Below, piece by piece: positions 1 through 9,479 of a stretch of 64,000 nt of DNA. The stretch lies in NCBI GenBank assembly GCA_027946555.1, contig JAPEVC010000134.1, positions 1 to 64,000 on the forward strand, written 5' to 3'. Numbering within the stretch: the stretch's first letter is position 1; the number at the start of each line of letters is the position of its first letter. This DNA comes from Gnomoniopsis sp. IMI 355080. Taxonomy: Eukaryota; Ascomycota; Sordariomycetes; Diaporthales; Gnomoniaceae. A program made the position numbers and the translations under genes. A model generated the notes under the pieces. That model was not told where the DNA came from. It saw only the letters and a list, made by a program, of their open reading frames with translations, and did no database searches.

Positions 1-663
1 CCCCTGGCCGCCCTCACCTCGGCCGTCGGCCGCGACCGCCATCTTGCCCTCCCCCAGCCCTGGGGTGCCCCGACGCCAGCCACCAAGCCCACCCCGCTGG
101 TCATCTATGGCGCCGCATCAGCCGTGGGCATCTACGTCGTGCAGCTCGCCGCACGTGCCGGCATACACCCTCTCATCTGTGTGGCTGGCAACTCGCAGGA
201 CCACGTCAAGGGGTTCCTCGACGAGACCAAGGGCGATGCTGTGATTGACTACCGTGCTGGCGACGAGGCGGTGGTCAAGGGAATCAAGGAGGCTGCCAAA
301 GGGGCTGCATTGCTCTATGCTTACGATGCGGTCAGTGAGAAGGGCAGTGATGTGAACTTGACCAAGGCGCTAAGTCCAGGGGCTACTTTCACGACTGTTC
401 TGCCGACCAAGAGCGAGGAGAACCAGCCCGAGCGGATTACCGTGAAGCGGACGATGGTGGGATCGGTGCATGCTGAGGACAACGACTTGGGATATGTGTA
501 CATGCGGTACTTTGCAAAGGGCCTACAGGAGGGTTGGTTCAAGGGCCAGAGGCAGGAGGTCGTGCCTGGCGGTCTTGGAGGAATCCAGACGGGACTGGAG
601 AATTTGAAGGCTGGCAAGGCGAATGCTGTCAAGTACGTGTTCAGGATTGAGGACACAAAGTAA
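1..663 (+). CDS. Medium-chain reductase (zinc-type alcohol dehydrogenase-like), 3' part
   Basis: The reading frame is open from the first base of the window and stops at TAA 661-663, so this is the C-terminal two thirds of a gene that starts upstream. Near the start the peptide reads LVIYGAASAVGIYVVQLA, the Rossmann NAD(P)H-binding loop (GxxSxVG) of quinone-oxidoreductase and trans-enoyl-reductase type MDR proteins. It continues through a nucleotide-binding domain and ends with a segment (KAGKANAVKYVFRIED) like the last helix and strand of the family. No zinc ligands are visible, as is usual for the enoyl-reductase-like branch. Many fungal proteins of this type are named toxD-like or trans-enoyl reductases and some serve polyketide synthases, but no such partner is in the window, so the substrate is unknown. 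Confidence 0.8.
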   Translation, partial: PLAALTSAVGRDRHLALPQPWGAPTPATKPTPLVIYGAASAVGIYVVQLAARAGIHPLICVAGNSQDHVKGFLDETKGDAVIDYRAGDEAVVKGIKEAAKGAALLYAYDAVSEKGSDVNLTKALSPGATFTTVLPTKSEENQPERITVKRTMVGSVHAEDNDLGYVYMRYFAKGLQEGWFKGQRQEVVPGGLGGIQTGLENLKAGKANAVKYVFRIEDTK

Positions 664-1165
664 ACTCATCGCGTCTATGATGATAGTTGTCAAGTACGAA
701 TTGGTTGACTCGTTCGAGATTGGACTCTACCACTTTGTGACATTCTACGAGAGTCCTCTAATCGCCACATCTCATGTAAATATCAGTTTCTTGATCATTT
801 CCATACACAGTATTAACGATTGCGTTGGACAATTCTCCTCAGCACAAAGGCACATCTCCCCAGACTAGCGGAGTTGATCCAATGGGCTCTATGAAAAACT
901 TCTTCCTCTTCTTCATGTCTTCTTTTGAATCACGCACTCAACCTGCCTTTTCCCACGTTGGCTCAAGTGGCAGACCCTTGTTTCCCAACGAATGTCGTAC
1001 AGAGTTCTGCCGCTGGGATGTTCATCTGCCTGACAATGACAAGCGTTACTCCTGGCGCTCTGCTCGGTGGAAGTGTGACCCATCACCCCAGAAGTCGAGA
1101 CAAGTGAAGCCTCGTCCAAGATCGAAAAAGAAAACGGGACAGGCATATGTTTCTTTCCGCGAATT
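664..1165. other. Intergenic, convergent 3' ends
   Basis: This stretch separates two convergent genes and holds their 3' flanks. I see no gene in it; the short frames on both strands have no recognisable domain. Confidence 0.6.
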
Positions 1166-3019
1166 CTAAGCGTGAGAGACATGGCCGTCTCGGTCCTTGG
1201 AGGGTAGCCACTGGCGGGCGCCAACGTCGAAGAAAAATCCTGGGAGTGCATTTTCATCTTCGTCGGTATGCTGGACTTGACCAATCTCGGGCTCTTCATG
1301 ATCGTCCAGGGTAAGATCTATGACCACACGTTTGGATGAAGACACGGTGACGTTCCCCTGCCCCACTGGCCTGAGCGTTTCGTCCTCCTCATCGGTGAGG
1401 TCGATGGCGATGGGATCGCCACGTGAGCCTGTGCCCGTACCGGTTTGATGGAATGGTATTGGACCATGACGAAGTCTACTATCTCCAGGGGTGTCTCTGT
1501 GCTCCACCTCACTGTCTTTGTCGTCATCCTCAATTTCGTTATGTTGGGTGACTGTCTGCGCTGCTTGAACCCAAATCAGACCGGGGTAAGTCCACTCGAA
1601 CCACGTACGGTACTTTGCGTCTAGCTGCATACACTTCTGCAGTTGTTCGACATTGAATTTGGTAGAGATGGAGCCACCCACTGCTCCCTGCATGCGGAAC
1701 CGCACTGCGTTTCGAAGCGCTTTGCCCTTCGCCTGTCCAATGACGAGAGGCTTAGGAAAGTCATTGCCATATTCATGCCAGATCTTGTCCAGTGCGTCTT
1801 TGATCATGCCAATCAGCTCACCTTCGGGCCTCATGCCCTTGCGCTGAGCCGTCAGCCTGGAAAGCCGCATTAACTTGTCAGGGAACAAACGTTTGTACCA
1901 TCCATGGTACTTGTCATCGTAAGCCATGACCTTTTGAATGTTTTTGACACGTATCCTCTCGCCGGAAGTTAGCTCGCTCAGCTTCTTTTGGAGAGCTGGC
2001 AGGTCGACAAACTGGCTGGGGATATTGTTTCCACTGTCAATCCAAAGCTTTGCTAGAGCGTCTTTGATGTTGCTGGTGCTGAATCTAGACTTCTCTCTAC
2101 TGGTTATGGCATGCTCTGCAGTTCCCTTGATCAGTCCTGCCAATCTGGTCTTGTCAGATCGGAGGATGCGTGTAGGTGCGGGGACATTTTCTGAATTTCC
2201 CTTGATCTTCTTTGCCTTCTTTCCCCTGGCAGATCGGACGAATCGCGTAGACGCGGGTTGTGTGAAGGGTCGGGGTGTTGGAATGCGCTGTCGACGCACC
2301 CAGGAAATCCAGGCTTGAACACGCGGGTGAGTCTCTAGCAGGGACTGAGAGTAGTAGGAGTCACTCATAAGTTTGTTGGGGATGATGTGATGGATCATGC
2401 TGTGGCAGGGGCGGCACAAGTCGATCGTGGTTTCCAGATAATTCTTGGAGCGATCGGCCACGCCTGGAGGCGGTCGCCGCGCAGAGTTGACTTTGGGATG
2501 GACGTGGTGCCTGGTGATATTGGTCATAGTGCGAGTGCAGAGCTTGCATATACCAGGCTTGTGGGTGCCTATGGTCTCCAAGAGCATCCTCGGCCAGACA
2601 CTCACGTCTTGTGCCCAGGATAACGAGCCCTGAGCGGCTTCATCCACATCCACATCATCACCTTCTGGCAGAGGAACATCCCGTGGCAGTATCTGGCCTT
2701 GTGATGACGTGCTTTCCGGGCCATCGATCAGCGCCATATCAACGCCCCGTCGCATCAGCCGACCTCGGATATTCTGTCGGAGGCGATGTCCCCAGATCGA
2801 TTGAGGATTATCCATGCGACCGATGGTCTCCATGGCCACATGATCTGGACCCGGCGCTGTTTGCGGCAGTAGGTCAGTTCCCGAATGACCTCGGTCGGCA
2901 TCCACGTCCATACCTTCAATGGTTGGCACGCATAGTGGCGGTATCACGTCTCGCTCCAGTGCCATATCTTGTGCCACAAGATGCGGCACAGGTTCTCGAA
3001 GGTTCTTGAAGTGGTCCAT
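1166..3019 (-). CDS. HNH-nuclease-fold protein with two SUMO-interaction-like motifs
   Basis: A single open frame encodes about 617 residues from the ATG at 3019. The frame stays open 50 codons further upstream without another ATG, so an upstream exon is possible. Residues 158-210 form an HNH/zinc-finger-like unit: CKLC, then HHVHP, then LCRPCHSMIH, the pattern of McrA-like HNH endonucleases with paired CxxC metal ligands. A basic KKAKKIKG stretch follows. Residues about 290-500 contain two related modules, each starting IKDAL-K-W and ending in a D-KY-W--YPD/G pattern. Near the C-terminus IAIDLTDEEDE (about 537) and VVIDLTLDDHEE (about 565) match the hydrophobic-core plus acidic-tail form of SUMO-interaction motifs. 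A nuclear DNA-associated role is an inference; nothing marks it as part of a mobile element. Confidence 0.75.
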   Translation of the reverse strand: MDHFKNLREPVPHLVAQDMALERDVIPPLCVPTIEGMDVDADRGHSGTDLLPQTAPGPDHVAMETIGRMDNPQSIWGHRLRQNIRGRLMRRGVDMALIDGPESTSSQGQILPRDVPLPEGDDVDVDEAAQGSLSWAQDVSVWPRMLLETIGTHKPGICKLCTRTMTNITRHHVHPKVNSARRPPPGVADRSKNYLETTIDLCRPCHSMIHHIIPNKLMSDSYYSQSLLETHPRVQAWISWVRRQRIPTPRPFTQPASTRFVRSARGKKAKKIKGNSENVPAPTRILRSDKTRLAGLIKGTAEHAITSREKSRFSTSNIKDALAKLWIDSGNNIPSQFVDLPALQKKLSELTSGERIRVKNIQKVMAYDDKYHGWYKRLFPDKLMRLSRLTAQRKGMRPEGELIGMIKDALDKIWHEYGNDFPKPLVIGQAKGKALRNAVRFRMQGAVGGSISTKFNVEQLQKCMQLDAKYRTWFEWTYPGLIWVQAAQTVTQHNEIEDDDKDSEVEHRDTPGDSRLRHGPIPFHQTGTGTGSRGDPIAIDLTDEEDETLRPVGQGNVTVSSSKRVVIDLTLDDHEEPEIGQVQHTDEDENALPGFFFDVGARQWLPSKDRDGHVSHA

Positions 3020-3140
3020 CTTGCTTTGGGTGGTGTCGTTGAGTAATTCATTGACAAGGACGAAGAGTCGAGTGAAGTTCCGGTAACCTGTACACGATCC
3101 ACGTGAAGTCAGCCAACTTGAACTTGTTCTCTCGCGTACG

Positions 3141-3539
3141 TCATGAGAAAGACGAAGGGCTTCCGTCAATCACTATATCATCCAGTAGTGACGTCTGATC
3201 TGCAGGGATACGCAATGTGTTTCTATCTCCGAAGTGAAGCCACCAGTGCTCTCGGCGACCGTACGAAATGACATGAGGAAAGGCATGAGACCACCAGGTG
3301 CATAAGGGGAGAAAGCAGTGAGCGATAGACTCTGTGATGCTCTTTGGTGACTCGTTTCAAGGAGACGAAGCCAGCTTGTGTTGAAGAAAAGGATCGTTAT
3401 CTCTCAGCGCTGGCCTCCACTTACCAATGTTATCGACGTTTGGAGGAGGCAGCGACAGCCCTGGCAATTGAGAGTAAGCTGACGGAGAACCGATGATGAC
3501 CCAAAGAGGCTTTGGCACGTAATAGATCCAACGTGGCAC
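3141..3539 (-). CDS. Small spliced hypothetical protein (101 residues)
   Basis: Two exons fit well: 3425-3539, ending in a consensus GTAAGT donor, and 3141-3331, after a CACAG acceptor. The phases match and the total is 102 codons with the stop. The peptide starts MPRWIYYVPKPLWVIIG, is proline-rich before the junction, and is aromatic and basic after it (HVISYGRREHWWLHFGD). I do not recognise it. It lies just upstream of the HNH gene on the same strand. It could be a misplaced 5' part of that gene, but its frame ends in TGA before any splice donor that would restore the HNH frame, so I keep it separate. Confidence is low because it is short and has no family signal. Confidence 0.4.
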
Positions 3540-4448
3540 GATGGCTGAACGAAGGACCGAAGAAATGAACGGAGGGGTTAACAGCGGTAGAAAGGAGAGT
3601 CTTCTGTTATTGAGTGATGTGTATGATGAAAGCTGGAGCGGAGGAAGACGAAGTTTGCAGCTTCACGTTGAAATGATTAGTGAAGGCTTCAAAATTGGAC
3701 CGGGATAGTCCCGGACCAGGCTCAAGTATTTCTTATTACGAAGGGAAAGTGCTTGCACGTCTGAGTGCATCGTTGCCATGATTATTGGGCAACTGCAAGT
3801 GCTAAGAGCCTGGAAGAGGCAAGGTCACGCATACTGTTCCGTGTATCCTTACAAATTCAGACATTTCTGACCGATGAGTTTAACATGTCTCTCAAGTGTG
3901 ACTCTATCCATAATAACTCGACAGTAGAAGAGAGCAAAAGGGCTGAGGATTTTAAGATAACCTAGTGTATGATTTGAACTATAGGTATATTTGGCAATCA
4001 GGCAGATGTGTTGGACTAAAGGGAGCCCCAACTGAACAAAGGCTTCAGTGACAAAGAGAACAAATAGGTCCACGTTGTTGTCTCTACCGAGGTCTTACTC
4101 AGTTCTATATCTGTCTTTCGGCTACATGATACAGGTATAGATGTGGTCTAGTTACTATAAATTTGACTTCAACCCGAATGTGGATGTCTTGGTTCTGTCT
4201 CAAATTTCATCGGCCATCCTTGTTAGAGATTTTCCTAGAGGCCAAGCGCAGCTAAAAACTTCTCTGAATGCTGATAGCTCTTATGGGTCTTTACTCAACA
4301 CAGACTTTCATTTTTTGCAAGTAGACTGATAGGAGAAAAGCTTCAAATTTGGTATACCTTGGTAGACTTCCATGTCTACCTATCCTGAAGAGTCGGCCGT
4401 CTATTATATGGCCGTTCTATTGATCAATTTCCCTCTTATATACCACGT
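3540..4448. other. Intergenic, nothing recognised
   Basis: About 900 bases between a leftward gene start and a leftward gene end. Only short unsupported frames occur; the stretch after 3700 is AT-rich. It should contain the promoter of the small gene at 3539. Confidence 0.5.
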
Positions 4449-4478
4449 ATTCACACGCATTCACACACATTCACAATT
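4449..4478. repeat. Three tandem 10-bp units in a 3' flank
   Basis: The unit ATTCACAC(G/A)C occurs twice and is followed by a partial third copy, directly against the stop codon of the leftward PPxY gene. On that gene's strand it gives a GTGTGAATGC-type repeat in the proximal 3' UTR. Function unknown. Confidence 0.6.
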
Positions 4479-5638
4479 TAATAAAGGCCAACAAGAATGT
4501 CACCCCTAACGCGGGCAGACAAGTGCACCTCAGCCTCAAGGTCCATCTTGATTCCCACCATTAGCGCAGCATCCTTCAAACGGCCTTCCTCATCCACAGC
4601 GCCACGGAGCAGATTTCCTGCATTCATTTGTTAGCTTCAATCTTTTATCTGGGCCACGCATATTAAAGTCTTAACACATACCAACAGGACCATTTGGTCG
4701 GCCGGAAAGGTTGGGCAGAGGCAAGCTGCCGCCGTGCTCCGACTGGTGCGTCAGCTTGGTGTTGGCGTTGCCGACCGAGAAGTCGAGGCCACGGTTGGCG
4801 TTAGCCATAGGGTTGGAATTGCCCATAGGATTGGCAATAGCGGCCTTTTGGGCGTCACTGGTAACTTAAAGTTAGTTCTCTGGTCCATGGATACGATGGA
4901 CAGAGGATACACTTACGGGCTGCTGGCAGCGGAAGACATTTTGGGGGGGACGGTGGTGGTAGCTGGGCGAGATGCTGGGTTCTGTTGTGCTGTTGCCGGC
5001 GACGGAGCGACGGGCTTTTGAACTGCCGGAGGAGGTTGTTCCACTGGCTTTGGTGGTGTTGTCTCTTTGGGCTTTACGTCCTGGTATGTGGGTGGTGGAG
5101 ATTTCGTGTCCTTGGGATCGGAAACGGGCTCCTTGGTGTCTTTGTAGGCGGGCGGTGGTGAGGGCTGTCCTTTTGGTTTCGATGTTGATGTCTCGGGAGA
5201 CTTTGGCGAAGATTTCTCGGTGCTTCCTTTGTTATTACTCTCTTCCACTTTCTTCAGGGCGGGGATTTGGGAAGAGCGGCGTTTGCTGTCGGAAGCCAGA
5301 CTGAGTGAACGTCTCCTGGACTGGGGACTCGAGTCGGAGGATGCGAACGAGGTTAAGTCGGTGGAGACTCGAACCGGAAGTCTGAATTTCCGTGTGGGAG
5401 CGGTGCCGTTGTTAGGAGAGGTCGGCGAGGGTGTGGAATTAGTACTCGAGGCAGAAGACCAAGAGTATCGATTAAGGGAAGCCCGTCTAGGGGTTTTGTC
5501 TGTGTATGCTGGGAGCGATGTAATATGGGATGACCCAAATTTGGAATAGAATTTAGCACTGTCCGCCGGCGGAGAAGACAATTGTATCTGTTGTTGTTGT
5601 GTTGTTGGGGGTGGTGGTGTTAAAATTGTACTTGCCAT
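4478..5638 (-). CDS. Disordered Ser/Pro-rich protein with PPxY motifs and a conserved C-terminal domain
   Basis: Three exons (4917-5638, 4682-4857, 4478-4617) join in phase with GTAAGT and GTATGT donors and CAG acceptors, giving 345 residues. Residues 1-240 are low-complexity: a PQ-rich start, basic serine sites (RRRSLS, KRRSS) and three aromatic proline motifs, LPAY (42-45), PPAY (162-165) and PPTY (182-185). The last two are textbook PPxY ligands for WW domains such as those of Rsp5/Nedd4 ubiquitin ligases. The C-terminus beyond residue 240 is not disordered: it includes GLDFSVGNANTKLTHQ and ends with NLLRGAVDEEGRLKDAALMV and a short VRGDILVGLY tail, which looks like the conserved core. I do not recognise a named family. 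A role as a WW-domain partner or trafficking adaptor is inference from the motifs only. Confidence 0.85.
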
Positions 5639-6459
5639 GTTGACCTTGAGGGGGCCGGGCCTTTATGTTTCGAGCCACGCGGTCCATATAACACCCTCTC
5701 CCGTCTTTGCCACTTCTCAAGTGCCTTACTCGGAATGAAAGTCCGAGTGTCGTTGGGCCATGCAAGTATGCTTGCGCATGGTCCAGCGAGTGTATCAATC
5801 CGCTCAACGAGTGTATCAATTCTGGGCCTATACGGGGCACAGAATGGGCTGGGTGTGAAACCCCCTGCTCAAAGATTCAGATCATCGAACGGTTTGTGCT
5901 GTAGCGTTACAAACATCGAGCGATACCCATATGCACATAGTACCTAGGTATGCATATCGCTGTCTTTAGCACGAACCCTGAGACTTGATGGGCTTCTGGC
6001 CATGACTAGGGTCCAAAGAGCTCTCAGCTCAAGAGCTATGCAAGACCCTTGTGGGTCCTGGGGCTGACTGGGAGCAACTTGAAGGGTGTCTGTGCTGTTG
6101 TGTCAACATCCTGGGCAATCATGAGTTGATTGTCCCCGGACATTGAACATCTGATGTTGTCCGTTGGTCAGCATGGGTATCTGTGACAGACGAGAACTGC
6201 GCTGCGGCGTTGCCCGTGGAAGGTCTGCTTCAATCGTATGTTGTCTGTTTGGTGGCTTGTGGATCAGAAGCAATCGGGTTTCGCATGCCAAACCTAATGT
6301 TTCATTTGGGACCCACACCCCCATCTGGGCACGTTGCTCCCCGCTGCTGCGTTGAGCTTCATCCTCATAATTTTGTAAAGACATAGTAGAAGTGTTATTG
6401 CTTCCAGTCTTTCCGTGGACACAATTCAGAGACGAGTGGGTTGAAAAAGATAGGCGAAA
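5639..6459. other. Divergent promoter region with a 13-bp direct repeat
   Basis: The space lies between two divergently transcribed genes and must hold both promoters. An exact 13-bp direct repeat, CGAGTGTATCAAT, lies at 5787-5799 and 5808-5820, two helical turns apart. An ACCTAGGT palindrome lies at 5942-5949. The frames seen around 6100-6390 have no domain signal. Confidence 0.5.
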
Positions 6460-7273
6460 ATGGTCCTATCCGTTCTGGTAGCGTTTGGTGCCGTAACGGG
6501 CGCCTCCGAGGGCATCAAAGCCTCGCAGAGCAAAGCCCGCAGGGAAGAACATCGCAGCAGGAAGAACAACCTGATCGTCAACGTTCCAAAGTCCTCAGAG
6601 TATTCCGTTATTCTCGAGGGCCGACGGATAGTGCTATCTGGGGAAAAGGTATGCCAACTCCCACCCATTCTCCTCGAATCTTCGACCTTTGTCGTTCAGA
6701 CTCTCATGATCCTGTACATAGCTATATGTCGACACTGGACGGAGCAATGAGATCCCTTTCGGCCATCCGTTCGAGGGATACTACCTCGCATACCCTGGCA
6801 CACAACATGCTGGACTAGTGACGACCATCTCCGACGAAGCGCCTATCATGAACTGGGTCTACATGGATGCCCTCACCTACGAAATGAAATTCGGCACGCG
6901 CCAGTGGGCCGAGGGACACCTCACGGGGCCATTCGACTGCACAAGACAGGACCGCAGAATGACTTTAGCAGGATACGAGGGCTTCGTGGCTGTAAAAGAG
7001 GGCGCGTTCTGGGCCGTCTACTTCGATTGGGATGGCGATCGATTGAAGTCGAAAGTGGAGGAGGGAACACCTGTAGTGGATATAGATCTGCTGAGAAAAG
7101 AGATGCGAACCCGAAAACCTCCGCGGCAGCCCAAACAGCCCTCAGCAGGAGAAAAAGAACAACAACAGGAACAAACTGAGCAACCCAAATCGCAGCAACA
7201 AGAAGGTGGACAGCAGCCAGATGGACAAAATTCAGCTACTCAACCTGAGTCGCAGAAGAACAAAGCACAATGA
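6460..7273 (+). CDS. Conserved fungal hypothetical protein, single N-terminal membrane segment
   Basis: Two exons, 6460-6657 minus the last bases (donor GTATGC after the codons for SGEK) and 6722-7273 (acceptor CATAG), join in phase 0 for a protein of about 246 residues. It starts with a short hydrophobic stretch (MVLSVLVAFGAVTGA) followed at once by a basic run (KARREEHRSRKNN), which suggests a membrane anchor with a cytosolic basic flank. The middle is a compact domain rich in aromatic residues (MNWVYMDALTYEMKFGTR, FWAVYFDWDGD). The last 45 residues are Gln/Pro-rich and probably disordered. I know no function. The regular phase, consensus splice sites and aromatic-rich core argue that it is a real gene. 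Confidence 0.8.
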
Positions 7274-7463
7274 TACCCAAATACGACACATAAATGGCCT
7301 ATGAGCTCTGCGGTGTGAATCACGTCTGAGGAACGACGAAATTATACTGTATTTTGGCAGTCCTCATCACGATATCCCACAGCAGTTGAGGCGCGTAAGG
7401 ATGAAGCTTGGAACCCTGAAAGTGAACGACGCAGACCCAACATCTTCGAGCTACCCAAAAATT

Positions 7464-9479
7464 CTACATGAACAAGTTCACAACGCCCGCTACGCTGTCA
7501 ACGTCCTCGAAGATGTGCCAATGCCCGACGTCAGGTAGGATTTCGAGAGTCGAATTCTTCATGGTTTCCGCCAGTTTCCTCACATGGTCAGGAGATGAGA
7601 CTTTGTCTTCTGAGCCTGTGACCAACAGTGATTTGATTTCTCCCAGCTTGGCGAAATCGAAGGTCAGATCCTGTGCACCAGCCAGTGCAGTGCAACCCTT
7701 CGCATAGCCCTCGGAGTCTTGTGACAGCAGACTCATCTGCACAGCAGTAAAAGCCAACGGGCGATCCAGCTGTGTTCGTTTCGACGTGCCTCCCTCAGCG
7801 ACAGCAATGGCCACATTTGTCATCCCCTGTGCCCGCACGACTGCAGCACGCTTGATGCAGCCTTCCGCGGCAGCGGTTGGGAAGGGCGCAGGGGGTGGTC
7901 CAAGCAGTATCAGTTTGCTCACCAGATCGGGGTATTGCGACGCGAGCTGGTAGGCTACTAAGCAGCCCATGGAGTGGGCCACAATGGTGACGGGCTCTGA
8001 CACTCGTAGAGTGGTAAGCAGCCCGCGGATATCTTCTGCATATGATGAAATGGAGATCTTCGATGTGGCTTTGGTTGGCGACATGCCGTGCCCCTCAAGG
8101 TCAAAGAGCACGTTCGTACATTGTTGTGCGTGGTTCAAGCCAAGCTGCGTAAGAAGAGGTGTGAAGAATGATCCGCTTCCACCTAAGCCATGTATGAAGA
8201 CGACGACTTGTGGACCACTCCCCACAACTTTGGCGTGCAGTCTTTTGCCATTGGGCAACTCTGTCAGCCCTAAACCTCCATTTGTAATGCTGAGGTTGTT
8301 GATAGGAATTACACTTTCTTCCTGTACACGTTTGGTGACATAGTTGTCCGCTTTGGCTTCCACGACTGTATTGCGCAGCTTGCCCAGTCCCGTAACCGCA
8401 ATCTCCACCACATCGCCCGGCTTCAAGAAAACAGGCGGGCTCAACCCGAAGCCAACCCCAGCTGGCGTACCAGTTGCAATCACATCACCTGGACGCAGCG
8501 TTTGAGACTCTGACAATGTCTCGATCAGTTTCGGTACAGAGAAGATGAGATCGTCCATCGTGCCTTTCTGCCGAAGCTCGCCATTGACATGCGTTGTAAG
8601 CGTCAACTGGGCTGGAAGGGCCGCCTTGGGGACGGCCATGGGTCCCATGGGACAGTAAGAGTCAGCGCTTTTGCCAATGAAGAATTGCTTGTGATCACGC
8701 TGCTTCTCGCGCGCTGTCACGTCGTTGATGATTGTGTAGCCCCAAACATGCGCGTCGGCGTCGGCGGAAGAGATGCGAAAGCCTCCTTTGCCGATGATCA
8801 CGCCGATTTCGCCTTCATAGTCGAGCGTGGAAGTGAAGCCGGAGTGAAGGAGTATGTCTGAATTGTGGGCGACTATGGAGGTTGATCTTTTAGTGAACAC
8901 GACCGGATGTGTAGGCATGTCGTTCTTGTCGCCTATGAAAGGTACACCCAGTTAGTCTTGACTCGAGAATTGGAGATTACATCAGTGCTTCTACAAACGA
9001 AGTTCCCTGGGCGAACACAACTGTACACGTCGAGACTCATTCTCCTCCTTCTGGACTATACAGGCAGGTTGCTCGTAGTCTAAGGCAGGTCTACGTATTG
9101 CTAGGTGGATACAAAAACCCTAAGGAGGCAATGAAGAGCTCTCGAAATGGTACTTACTGGAGTCATATCCGCTGGCATTGAACTCCTTGGCGTGCTCGCT
9201 GTAATTCTTGCCAATTGCCAGTACGTCCCTGCCACGAAGGGGCGCCAAAATTTCAACCCCATCGTTCAAGGCGAATGTGTCGTCGCCACTCGAGATGACA
9301 TTGGTCTCACCAACTTCAATCAACTGGTAGAGATCTTCCACCGCAGTACCGCTCTGGAACGCAACCGGAGTGACTATGCCGGTTTCCGGATCCAGGTGTC
9401 CAACTCTTGTCCGCCCCGTGCCATCGTGTAGTCGGTAGGAGACGAAGTTGTGTAAAGAGACGTCATTGTTCGCGGTCAT
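7464..9479 (-). CDS. Bifunctional fusion: fumarylacetoacetate hydrolase (FAH) domain plus alpha/beta hydrolase
   Basis: Exons 9158-9479 and 7464-8932 join through a GTAAGT donor and CATAG acceptor in phase 1, giving 596 residues. Residues 1-310 are FAH-family: an N-terminal domain with LAIGKNYSEHAKEF, then the metal-binding core YEGEIG (E147, E149) and NDVTARE (D178), and the signature TLRPGDVIATGTPAGVGFG. Residues about 325-596 are an alpha/beta hydrolase with oxyanion motif HGLGG, nucleophile elbow AHSMGC (S428), GSEDK (D550) and GHWHIF (H578), a full catalytic triad. FAH-fold enzymes cleave or decarboxylate dioxo acids in aromatic catabolism, and hydrolases of the second type cut C-C or ester bonds in neighbouring steps. 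The fusion suggests two consecutive steps done by one polypeptide; the substrate is unknown. Its ATG overlaps the stop of the next gene upstream. Confidence 0.88.

Noticed and set aside
1166..3169. HNH gene as part of a homing endonuclease or mobile element
   Set aside because: No group I/II intron, terminal repeats or transposase nearby; SUMO-interaction-like motifs suggest a host nuclear protein.
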